From NCBI GenBank assembly GCA_021772985.1, contig JAJFKX010000019.1, positions 372,001 through 436,000 of the forward strand: 64,000 bases of DNA, written 5' to 3'. The notes beneath the pieces were generated by a model, which saw only the letters and a list, made by a program, of their open reading frames with translations, searched no databases and was not told where the DNA came from. The translations under genes were made by a program, and so were the position numbers. The stretch comes from Gammaproteobacteria bacterium (lineage in GTDB: Bacteria; Pseudomonadota; Gammaproteobacteria; Xanthomonadales; Wenzhouxiangellaceae). Of this stretch, positions 7,730 through 16,093 are shown one piece after another. Positions within the stretch are counted from its first letter, which is position 1. Each line of letters starts with the position of its first letter.

Positions 7730-10567
7730 ATGACAACCATAGACAATTTTCGCTGCAATAAAATGCCAGCGTTGGTAACCTTATTCAGTTTAGTGTTTTT
7801 TATCAGCCTTTGTTCGTCGGTACTGGCAGGACCAGGTATCTGGACCTCTACAGGCCCGGATGGCGGCCAGGCAGTTGGGCTGGTCGCATCACCCAGCACA
7901 CCCAATACCTTTTATTCTGTTTCCCGGGGCGGTGTATTCAAGTCTATCGATGGCGGTTTCAACTGGGCTGCATCCAGTGTCGGGATCACCCGTCAGCTTG
8001 GTGTCACAATCCTGCATAGCCAGACCGCCCCAAACACCCTATATGTATTCGGCCGGTTTAATGTGTACTTCAGCAACAATGGCGCAGCCAGTTGGAACGA
8101 TCGAACGCCGCCGGGCATGATGACAAACAGCGGCATTATTACGGCCACCCTGTCGCGGATATTCCCCGGCAGGATTTATCTGGGTTTAGCAGATGGCTCG
8201 GTATTGCGCTCTGACGATGCCGGTTTGACCTGGTTCGCCACCAGCCCATTGCCAGTGTCCGATATAAGTGTGACTGCAATGGCAGCCCACCCAACCGACC
8301 CCAATGTGTTGCTGGTTGCGGCTCAATCACTAATCTCTACAGATATTCATTTATACCGTGGTTCTGCCGCTGGTGGTGTCTGGACAGAAATAACCTGCCC
8401 CGGCGTTTGTCCATGGGGTACATCAGTGCTGGCAGACATCGCTTTTGCCGGCAGTAGCGGTAAAACCTGGGCGGTCAATTTTAATGGTGTATACCAGAGT
8501 CTGGATTTCGGCAGCACCTGGGTTACCACTCCAACGCTGCCTGTCAACGCTACTGGCGGTCAGTTTCTAGCCCCGAATCCGGATGATAACGATGATCTAT
8601 TTGTTGGTGGTCGTCTGGGGCTGGCATTTACCCAGGACAATGGCACTACCTGGACTGAAGTTCTGAATGGCTTTGTTGGAAACTCTTCGGGCCACATCGG
8701 CATGTCGCAGCAAGTAGTGTACGACCCATTCAACACTACTATTCAACTAGCCGGCTCACTCGGCAATGGTGTATACCGCCGGGTCAGCCCGGCCATGGAA
8801 ATATGGACACCCAATGTATCTGGCATGAATGCCGCCAATATTCGTGCTATTGCCATTGCCACCAGTAGCCGTATCCATGCGGCTATCGGCGATTTATTTG
8901 AACCCACTTTCAGCGCTTTCCGTAGCACCACCGGCGGCAGCAGCTGGACAGCGACCAATACCGGACTGGAAGCAGATCACTTCCGTGATATCAGTGTTGA
9001 CCCGAATAACAACTTGATTGTCTATGCATCTGGCCGTTTTTTACCGCACCAGGATGACATGTTTGGCTTCAACCCCGGCAATGGCGGTATTTATAAAAGT
9101 TCTGACGGCGGTGTTAGCTGGACCACCATCGACAATGGCATTCCATTAAACCCAGGCATATTTAACAATACGGTGTTCGGCACTGTGCGCACTATTACGT
9201 TAGACCAATTTAGTGGATCAGGTGGGGGCAGCGGACCCATTCAGACTTTGTTTGTTGGTGGCACCGGGCGCTTCACAGATGATGGAATGGGCGGTTTTAC
9301 CCAGAATGCCGGACGTATTTACAAAAGCACCGATGCCGGAGCCAACTGGGTGATTATGGATAATGGACTCGGTAACGCAGAATTGGGTGGTTCAGGGCGC
9401 CCACTGTGGGCATCGGTGGTGCAAATTGTGCAGGATCCCAGTGATGTAACCGGCGCTACATTTTATGCCGCTACATTTATCGGCGGAACTGATGGCAGCA
9501 TCCCATTAAGCATACCGAACGGGGTTTTCAAAACAACAGATGGCGGCGCCAACTGGATTCCGAGAAGCAATGGTTTACCCCCGCTGGATGGTATTGCCGG
9601 CTCCACCCAAACCAATGTTTTATCACTGGCACTGGACCCAACCGACCTTACCGGAAACACCCTGTATGCATCCACCAACGACTTTAGTAACGGATTCGTC
9701 GGTACTGCATATAAAACCACCGATGGCGGTTTGAACTGGTTTTTCTCCGGCACCGGCCTGATGGACCGCGATGTTCGTGACCTGATTGTCGAACCAACAA
9801 CCGGGGATGTCTATGCTGCTGTAACCGATCCTTTATCAAACGGTGATGGCGGCGTTTCCCGCAGCACCGATGGCGGCGCCAGCTGGCAATCGATCAGCAT
9901 TGGCTTTCCTGCTACGGCTGTTGCTACCAAACTTGCTTTGGATAATACCGGTGCCAATCTGATTATTCATGCCGGTACTACGCGCAGTGTACAAAGCTTT
10001 GAAATGCTACCCGATATGGATACCGATGGTGTCCCTGATCTGTCTGAAGACAATTCTCCCAACGGTGGTGACGGAAATCTTGATGGCATGCAGGATTCCG
10101 ACCAAAACAATGTTTCTTCAGCACCCATCAATAATACTAACCTCGGACTCAGCGAATATGTAACTGCTGTGGTTACCGCACAGATCGGCAATTGCGCCAG
10201 TCTGGAAAATGTTACCGGACTGGACACAGTAGGCAGCATTCCGCTGGAAACCACTTACAATTTGCCCTTCAATGGTATTCAGTTACGTATACCCGATTGC
10301 CAATCCGCCACCATCGATCTGATTTATCATGACCGCAGCTTTGAAGATAGCACTGAAATACGTACCTATGCTCTGGAGTTTCCTGATGAACTGCGTTTTG
10401 TCTGGCAACAATTGCCTGGCTCCACAGTCATTGGAAATACTTGGAGCTTCAATCTGAATGATGGTCAGCTTGGCGATAGCACACCTGATGATAATGTTAT
10501 TTTGTTTTTGGGTGGACCTGCAGTGTTATCAGAGGTGTTTTTCAGCGACGGAATGGAAGTGGAATAA
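7730..10567 (+). CDS. Exported Asp-box (BNR/sortilin-like) propeller protein with choice-of-anchor-like domain and DGFE-like tail
   Basis: 945 residues with a signal peptide (hydrophobic stretch near residues 12-32, likely cut after SSVLA). At least ten Asp-box loops of the type SxDGGxxW are spread through residues about 60-710, for example YKSSDGGVSW, YKSTDAGANW and YKTTDGGLNW, implying one or two beta-propellers. Next come an acidic calcium-type segment (DMDTDGVPDLSEDN, near 763) and a domain resembling the choice-of-anchor U module (WSFNLNDGQLGDSTPDDNV). The last residues are EVFFSDGMEVE. No catalytic residues of sialidases are evident, so binding or structural roles are as likely as enzymatic ones. 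It is a lone gene between two terminators. Confidence 0.8.
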   Translation: MTTIDNFRCNKMPALVTLFSLVFFISLCSSVLAGPGIWTSTGPDGGQAVGLVASPSTPNTFYSVSRGGVFKSIDGGFNWAASSVGITRQLGVTILHSQTAPNTLYVFGRFNVYFSNNGAASWNDRTPPGMMTNSGIITATLSRIFPGRIYLGLADGSVLRSDDAGLTWFATSPLPVSDISVTAMAAHPTDPNVLLVAAQSLISTDIHLYRGSAAGGVWTEITCPGVCPWGTSVLADIAFAGSSGKTWAVNFNGVYQSLDFGSTWVTTPTLPVNATGGQFLAPNPDDNDDLFVGGRLGLAFTQDNGTTWTEVLNGFVGNSSGHIGMSQQVVYDPFNTTIQLAGSLGNGVYRRVSPAMEIWTPNVSGMNAANIRAIAIATSSRIHAAIGDLFEPTFSAFRSTTGGSSWTATNTGLEADHFRDISVDPNNNLIVYASGRFLPHQDDMFGFNPGNGGIYKSSDGGVSWTTIDNGIPLNPGIFNNTVFGTVRTITLDQFSGSGGGSGPIQTLFVGGTGRFTDDGMGGFTQNAGRIYKSTDAGANWVIMDNGLGNAELGGSGRPLWASVVQIVQDPSDVTGATFYAATFIGGTDGSIPLSIPNGVFKTTDGGANWIPRSNGLPPLDGIAGSTQTNVLSLALDPTDLTGNTLYASTNDFSNGFVGTAYKTTDGGLNWFFSGTGLMDRDVRDLIVEPTTGDVYAAVTDPLSNGDGGVSRSTDGGASWQSISIGFPATAVATKLALDNTGANLIIHAGTTRSVQSFEMLPDMDTDGVPDLSEDNSPNGGDGNLDGMQDSDQNNVSSAPINNTNLGLSEYVTAVVTAQIGNCASLENVTGLDTVGSIPLETTYNLPFNGIQLRIPDCQSATIDLIYHDRSFEDSTEIRTYALEFPDELRFVWQQLPGSTVIGNTWSFNLNDGQLGDSTPDDNVILFLGGPAVLSEVFFSDGMEVE

Positions 10568-10592
10568 TCTACTTAAGTTGCCGTCTGTAATT

Positions 10593-10619
10593 AAAAACGG
10601 CGCCAGCGGCGCCGTTTTT
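10593..10619. terminator. Bidirectional terminator between convergent genes
   Basis: A perfect 12-base inverted repeat, AAAAACGGCGCC (10593-10604) and GGCGCCGTTTTT (10608-10619), with an AGC loop. The A and T ends give a U-tract on either strand, suiting the convergent propeller and protease genes. Confidence 0.9.
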
Positions 10620-10639
10620 AATAGATAAACCGATATTAT

Positions 10640-13003
10640 CTAGATTGGTGGTGCGATAGGCACAGACTCACTAACCGAGACCGTGATTCGTTCGTCTGGC
10701 GATAATCCGCCATCTTCTTCCAATAACACTTCACCAAATGCCATCAAATTACCACTACTCACACTACTGGCAGTTATGGTGAGGATTTGCACTGAGCTAA
10801 CCGGCCCAGCACTTACTTCAGCACCATCCATGAATAACACATCACCTGGCAATAATTCGAAACTGCTGGGTGAAACCGAAACGGTAAAACCATCACCTGA
10901 GCCCGAAGCATTCCAGAGCGCCTGCATGGGTAAGGCATTGCGGACGATACGAGTCCAGCTGCAGGTAGGGCTGCAACTGGTGCTGCGGGTACTGGGAACA
11001 TTAACTGTGCTGGGGTCACCACCAGTCGCCGGGTCGGCAGCCAGCATATTGGCAAAAGATTCATCCATTACCAGGCCTGCCAATGAAGCTTTGGTTAAAT
11101 CGACGGTCCCGGAACCTACCAGATCAGGCGTAGCAGCACTGACACCATCAGCCGCTTTCACATCCGTATCAGCTGTCATCATCAATGCCGACTTGATTTC
11201 CATAATGCTCCAATCAGGATGTTCAGCGATCATCAATGCGCCGGAACCAGCCAGGTGCGGGCTTGACATCGAAGTACCCGACTTAAACCCAAAAATGCCA
11301 TCAGGGTCATTAGCAACGGCAGCAAATATGTTGGTTCCTGGACCATTGATGGAAGGTTTGGTCAGGTCAAAATCCAAGTTAGGCCCGACCAAACTGCCGC
11401 CAGCTAATATGTTGCCGGCCAATGGTTCCAGCGTTACAAATGACTCATCATCCAGCATCGCAGTTGGACCCGGATTGTTACCAATGTAAGTCTCTAATGC
11501 GGCACCATCGGTAGAACCTACCATTAATGATGGAATGGTGGTGGTTTCCAATGCACCCATAACAATAGGTACCGGGCTTGCATTATTGAACACTACCACA
11601 GCTGTAGCACCCGCCGCAGAAGCGTTATTCACTTTGTCTTCAAACGAACAACCGCCGCGGCTGATCAGAGCAATACTGCCGGTAAACGGCGTGCCTGCCC
11701 AGGCATTGCAACCTTCAAAATTTGCGGCGTCAACATCACTTGCAGCTACCATTGGGTCAACAATATCAGCTGGAAAAGCCGGACCTGAACCAACCAGTCC
11801 ATACAGGTCCGTTACCCCATCAGCCGGCACTGGTGCAGGTGCCGTGATACTGACCGCGTTTTTATTAATCCGATCGTGAGAACTGTTGGCGACTGTCATG
11901 ATCCAGGGCCCTCTATGTGACACATCAGCTTCCGGATTGTCATTGGTCCCGGTTCGAGTATTGCCTGCGCTGGCAGCAACAAAAATACCGGCACCTAATG
12001 CATCCAGAAAACCTCGATCCGTAGCTTCCGCCCAGGGACTGATACCTCTGCCACCAGCAGTTGGGCCAATAGAATAATTAAGCGCATCTACGCCATCAAG
12101 AATGCTTTGATTGATTGAACCCACCAAGGCAGCACCACCACAACAGCCGGCATATGAAATGACATTGGCGTGTGGCGCCACACCACTGATCCCGCTGACA
12201 TCAAATAACTGACCGTTCTCATCGATAAACGGACCGTCAACTATATTGCCACCCGAGGTGCTTGCTGTATGTGAACCGTGGCCATCAGTATCCTCAGGAC
12301 CACCAACGGCACCACCGACGAACCCCCAGGCGCCAATAAGTTTGTCGTTACAAACCACCTGATCTCCCTGACCTCCAGGATTGCAATCACCAAGAAAGTT
12401 ACCGCTACCCAATGGATTAGTAACGGTAAAACCGTCACTGCCGGTGGCAGCAAAAGAAGGATGATCGGTATTAATGCCGGTATCGATCACACCGATAATT
12501 GTACCTTCACCCATATTACCAATTGCATTATGTGAAGCAGCACCACTCCAAATTTCATGCGCACCAATAAACTCAGGCCCACGGTCTGTATCCAACGAAT
12601 ATATCTTTTCTTCTTCTATCCAAAGAATGCCCGGCAAGCCAGCGACCTGTCCGGCCTCGGCTGCGCTCAACTCCAGCGCCATACCATTGAGTGCTGCATC
12701 GTAACGGAACATCATTGGAATATTTCTGCCAACTGCTTCTTCAATGGTTTGTAGATGCTGGTCTTGAACCTGATGCAGTTGATTCAAAGCCTGCTGGGCC
12801 ATCGGGCTTTTAACATCAAACTTCTTGCGGCCATTGGCAGCTGTTCTGGTAGTTGCTGTATTACTGACCCCACCCAATTGTTGGACCAGGCTTGCCTCTT
12901 GAAACTTCACAATATATACGGCTGTTTCCTGAGCCAAAAGTGTCATCGAAGATAAGCACAATCCAATAACTGCCAGCCACTTCAATTCCTTTGAAAACCT
13001 CAT
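10640..13003 (-). CDS. Secreted S8 (subtilisin-like) serine protease with PA domain
   Basis: 787 residues: signal peptide (about 1-25, cut near LLAQE), an I9-type propeptide (about 28-125), then the S8 domain. The catalytic triad is seen in VIDTGINTDHPSF (Asp), GHGSHTASTSGG (His) and GTSMSSPHLAGSG (Ser). A protease-associated (PA) insert with NNASAAGATAVVVFNN sits between His and Ser. The C-terminal ~100 residues form a beta-rich domain containing LFMDGAEVS, related to the DGFE tail of neighbouring proteins. It is a paralogue of the next gene upstream (13479-15911), with matching domains and promoter. Likely role: extracellular protein degradation. Confidence 0.93.
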   Translation of the reverse strand: MRFSKELKWLAVIGLCLSSMTLLAQETAVYIVKFQEASLVQQLGGVSNTATTRTAANGRKKFDVKSPMAQQALNQLHQVQDQHLQTIEEAVGRNIPMMFRYDAALNGMALELSAAEAGQVAGLPGILWIEEEKIYSLDTDRGPEFIGAHEIWSGAASHNAIGNMGEGTIIGVIDTGINTDHPSFAATGSDGFTVTNPLGSGNFLGDCNPGGQGDQVVCNDKLIGAWGFVGGAVGGPEDTDGHGSHTASTSGGNIVDGPFIDENGQLFDVSGISGVAPHANVISYAGCCGGAALVGSINQSILDGVDALNYSIGPTAGGRGISPWAEATDRGFLDALGAGIFVAASAGNTRTGTNDNPEADVSHRGPWIMTVANSSHDRINKNAVSITAPAPVPADGVTDLYGLVGSGPAFPADIVDPMVAASDVDAANFEGCNAWAGTPFTGSIALISRGGCSFEDKVNNASAAGATAVVVFNNASPVPIVMGALETTTIPSLMVGSTDGAALETYIGNNPGPTAMLDDESFVTLEPLAGNILAGGSLVGPNLDFDLTKPSINGPGTNIFAAVANDPDGIFGFKSGTSMSSPHLAGSGALMIAEHPDWSIMEIKSALMMTADTDVKAADGVSAATPDLVGSGTVDLTKASLAGLVMDESFANMLAADPATGGDPSTVNVPSTRSTSCSPTCSWTRIVRNALPMQALWNASGSGDGFTVSVSPSSFELLPGDVLFMDGAEVSAGPVSSVQILTITASSVSSGNLMAFGEVLLEEDGGLSPDERITVSVSESVPIAPPI

Positions 13004-13092
13004 AATGAACCTCGCTAACGCTAATTTCGTTTAATAACCTGGGGAAACCCCAATACTTACTACAGCCAAGTAATGCTGTTGTTAACCGACAA

Positions 13093-13121
13093 TGTATAGC
13101 AGGCCTATACCGCAAAGACAA
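13093..13121 (-). promoter_or_regulatory. Promoter of S8 protease 1
   Basis: On the minus strand TTGTCT (13121-13116), a 17-base spacer ending GGCCTGC, and TATACA (13098-13093). This gives a leader of about 80 bases. The element is nearly the same as that of the second protease (16000-16028), including the GGCCTGC-TATACAT block and the distance to the start codon, which supports it as a real conserved promoter. Confidence 0.65.
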
Positions 13122-13439
13122 GTGTCTAATCATGCTTGAAACGGAAAAATTCAGCTTCAGTGGCAGGCTGCTTTTCTGCCAGCCTGGTTGATGGTAGCGG
13201 GTATTTTTGAATGCCAACCTATGCTTGTTGGCTGGTGAAGGTGCGGCTGTTATAGATTTTAATCAGGCTTTCCAGCAAGTTACAGAACTACAACATTTTG
13301 CTTATCCAGCTATGTCACTACCCAGGTAGTAGGGTTCGTCGGTACATTTGTGGCTGAATAATGACTTCTGAATCAATCAGGGGGCTATTTGCTCAATGCT
13401 GTTGATTGACCACACTTAGCTTTCGATAACATGGTTAAT

Positions 13440-13460
13440 CTGCCCTGCATTGCAGGGCAG
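13440..13460 (-). terminator. Hairpin after S8 protease 2 (possible terminator)
   Basis: A perfect inverted repeat, CTGCCCTGCA and TGCAGGGCAG around a single T, 18 bases past the stop of the protease gene at 13479. There is no good U-tract on the minus strand, so termination may be weak or Rho-assisted. Confidence 0.45.
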
Positions 13461-13478
13461 ATCCTGACGATCTATCAA

Positions 13479-15911
13479 TTATGCGTCAGGTGGCGGGGTA
13501 CCACCATAAGGCAATGCTGTATTTACCGTTGCAGTAATAATGGCGTCAGGATGATCACCAGAATCATTACTCATGGTAATAGCGCCAAAATTCATCCCTT
13601 CTGAAACCGTACTGACTGCACTGGCATTAATAACCAGTTGCTGCCAGGAACTGCTCGCTGCTGAACTGGTTTCACTGCCATCCCGGAATATGGTATCGCC
13701 GGATAATACACAGAAACTGGCGGGGCTGGTTGCCAGGGTAAACCCACTGGCTGTATCTGTAACAGTCCAGCATTGTTCTCCGCTGCCGGTATTACGCAAA
13801 TTCCGTTCCCAGGAACATCCACCACCACCGCAAAAACTATTTCGCACGCTGGGCAAGTTCAGTGTTTTGGGATCACCGCCAGCATTTGGATCAGCCGCCA
13901 GGAAGTTTTCAAATGTTTCATGCATGACCACACCGGCATTGGCGGCCATCGCCAGGTCAACCCTGCCATTACCCACATCGTCGGGATCTACAGCAGTACT
14001 GTTGTCTTCTTTTCGACCGGTGGTATCCGCAGTCATCATTAGCGCCGACTTGATTTCAGGCACTGTCCAATCCGGATGCATTGACATCATCAACAAACCA
14101 GCTCCCGCGGTATGCGGACTGGACATTGAAGTGCCGCCCAGGAATTGAAACTCACCTGTAGCAGGTGACGGTGGAACATCTGCTTCCGCGCCTAACACAC
14201 TATCACCAGGAGCGGTGATATCAGGTTTGGTGACGTCAATGCTTAAATTCGGTCCGCGCAGACTGAATCCGGATAAAACATCTGCAGCACTTGGATCGGA
14301 ATCACCTAAAGAAGAACCGGAAATCGTGCCGGTATGGCCTGCGCCACTGGCCAGCCAGGTCCGCAGGCTATCGCCCAAACCCACATCAATATGCACAGCG
14401 GGCAACGCATGCGGGTCGGAATTGACTGAACCGGCGACCACATTTGCCAGGATCATACCGCCGGCACCACCTGCCTGCGCATTAGCACCCTTGGCCACAC
14501 GGGCAATAGTGCCACGATCGCATACCACTATCTCACCGCTGGTCCATGTCCCTGGAGGAAATGGGACCAGGCATTGTTCAGGCGCAGTGGCCGGATCGCC
14601 ATCACCATCGTCAAAATCACCGGCATAAACGATTGTTTCCGGACCATAACCGCCGGTTAATGTGCGCCCGTCCATATCAGCAGGAGCAGGAGTATCACCA
14701 CCGCTCATATTGTTTACATGACCATCGGCTGGGCGATCATGCGTTGAAGAAGCCACAGTCATTACCCAGGGCCCCAGATGATTAACATCAGCAATTGGAT
14801 TGGTATTGTCATCCCGAGTATTGCCTGCAGATGCAGCAACAAAAATACCTGCGGCTACCGCATCCAGAAACAGGCGATCACTTTGGCCTGCTGCCCATGG
14901 TGCATTACCACCGCTGATTGAGTAGTTGAGAGCTGATACACCATCCAGAATGGCTTGCTGAATAGCCCCGTTAGTTGCCGATCCCGGGCAAGTCGCATCA
15001 CAGGCATCGTATGAAATCAGATTGGCATGTGGCGCTACACCGGATGTCTGGTCACGGGGAGGTGAATAAGTACTGGCCGGCAAGTTACCGCCGTTGTCAC
15101 GTAATTCAAAGGGGCCGGATATATGATTGCCGGCGGACAAGCTGGCAGTGTGACTGCCATGCCCATTAGAATCCTCAGGAGCACCTACGTCAGCTCCAGA
15201 TTGCATATCCCACGCGCCGATCAATTTGTTATTACACTGCACAATACCAGGCAATCCAGAAATATTACCAATACAGTTACCGACAAAAACATTATTTCCA
15301 TTAGGGTTGGTAAACACATGACCATCCACAGGGCCAACTTCTGCATAAGCTGGATGATCAGAATTAATACCTGTATCGATCACCCCCATAATTAAGCCTG
15401 CACCCTGGCTTGGAATGCTGGAAGGTGCTGCTGAACCACTCCAGATAGTATCAGCTTCAATCCAGTCCGGGCCGTGATTGGTATCCAGTTGATTCAACGT
15501 ATCAGGCAAAACTAGACGAACACCTGGCATATCAACCAGTGCAGCAGCTTCGCCGGCACTCATGGCAATCGCTGCTCCGACATCTGAAACGGTATAACGA
15601 AAGCTCACATCCAGGCTCCTGCCCAGCTGATTGCTTACTTGATCAAGGCGTTCGCTCAGGCGACTTTCAATGCTGTTTAATGCATTAACAGCTGCCGGTG
15701 AACGTGCATCAAATCGCTGCTTGGCATTACTTTTAGTGAACTCACTGCGCAACGAACCACTGCTGGTTCTTGCCTGGTCAAGTAACGCCTGATCATCGAA
15801 GTAGACCAGATAAAGACCTGTCGGGCTCTCCGGCATTTGTGCAAATAACGCCAACGGTAACATGCACAAAACTGCTATGCTTAACCGCTGCAAACTTAAT
15901 AAAAACCTCAT
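13479..15911 (-). CDS. Secreted S8 (subtilisin-like) serine protease with PA domain, paralogue
   Basis: 810 residues: signal peptide (about 1-25, cut near LFAQM), a propeptide, then the S8 domain with Asp in VIDTGINSDHPAY, His in GHGSHTASLSAGN and Ser in GGTSMSSPHTAGAG. A PA domain (ANAQAGGAGGMILANVV) is inserted before the Ser region. The C-terminal beta domain contains CSWERNLRNTG and IFRDGSETSS, the counterpart of LFMDGAEVS in the adjacent protease. Domain order, leader and promoter match the gene at 10640-13003, so the two arose by tandem duplication and then diverged. Likely an extracellular protease acting on proteins or peptides. Confidence 0.93.
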   Translation of the reverse strand: MRFLLSLQRLSIAVLCMLPLALFAQMPESPTGLYLVYFDDQALLDQARTSSGSLRSEFTKSNAKQRFDARSPAAVNALNSIESRLSERLDQVSNQLGRSLDVSFRYTVSDVGAAIAMSAGEAAALVDMPGVRLVLPDTLNQLDTNHGPDWIEADTIWSGSAAPSSIPSQGAGLIMGVIDTGINSDHPAYAEVGPVDGHVFTNPNGNNVFVGNCIGNISGLPGIVQCNNKLIGAWDMQSGADVGAPEDSNGHGSHTASLSAGNHISGPFELRDNGGNLPASTYSPPRDQTSGVAPHANLISYDACDATCPGSATNGAIQQAILDGVSALNYSISGGNAPWAAGQSDRLFLDAVAAGIFVAASAGNTRDDNTNPIADVNHLGPWVMTVASSTHDRPADGHVNNMSGGDTPAPADMDGRTLTGGYGPETIVYAGDFDDGDGDPATAPEQCLVPFPPGTWTSGEIVVCDRGTIARVAKGANAQAGGAGGMILANVVAGSVNSDPHALPAVHIDVGLGDSLRTWLASGAGHTGTISGSSLGDSDPSAADVLSGFSLRGPNLSIDVTKPDITAPGDSVLGAEADVPPSPATGEFQFLGGTSMSSPHTAGAGLLMMSMHPDWTVPEIKSALMMTADTTGRKEDNSTAVDPDDVGNGRVDLAMAANAGVVMHETFENFLAADPNAGGDPKTLNLPSVRNSFCGGGGCSWERNLRNTGSGEQCWTVTDTASGFTLATSPASFCVLSGDTIFRDGSETSSAASSSWQQLVINASAVSTVSEGMNFGAITMSNDSGDHPDAIITATVNTALPYGGTPPPDA

Positions 15912-15999
15912 AATCTACCTCGCTAACGATAGGTTGTTGGTAACGTGTGAATCCAGAATAGCCCCGACTCTTTTTATTTTTATCGGTGTCAACCTTGGA

Positions 16000-16028
16000 T
16001 GTATAGCAGGCCCGGACTTTAATGACAA
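16000..16028 (-). promoter_or_regulatory. Promoter of S8 protease 2
   Basis: On the minus strand TTGTCA (16028-16023), a 17-base spacer ending GGCCTGC, and TATACA (16005-16000). It matches the promoter of the sister protease at 13093-13121. The leaders also share CGTTAGCGAGGT just before the start codon, which includes the ribosome-binding site. Confidence 0.65.
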
Positions 16029-16093
16029 GTATTTGCGATTAAAATATCATCAGAAAATCAGCTTTGAAACCGTGTATGTAATTGACAGCAATC

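Larger units (their letters stand above)
13004..13478. other. Intergenic region between the two S8 protease genes
   Basis: 475 bases without a credible gene. It holds the leader and promoter of the downstream protease (13093-13121) and a small 7-base stem, CAGGCTG/CAGCCTG (13164-13186). At its right end is a perfect 10-base inverted repeat (13440-13460) just past the stop of the upstream protease. Nothing else stands out. Confidence 0.6.

Noticed and set aside
10683-11489. A 268-codon open frame on the plus strand
   Set aside because: It is antisense to the S8 protease domain with an intact catalytic Ser and PA region; the frame is a by-product of codon bias.
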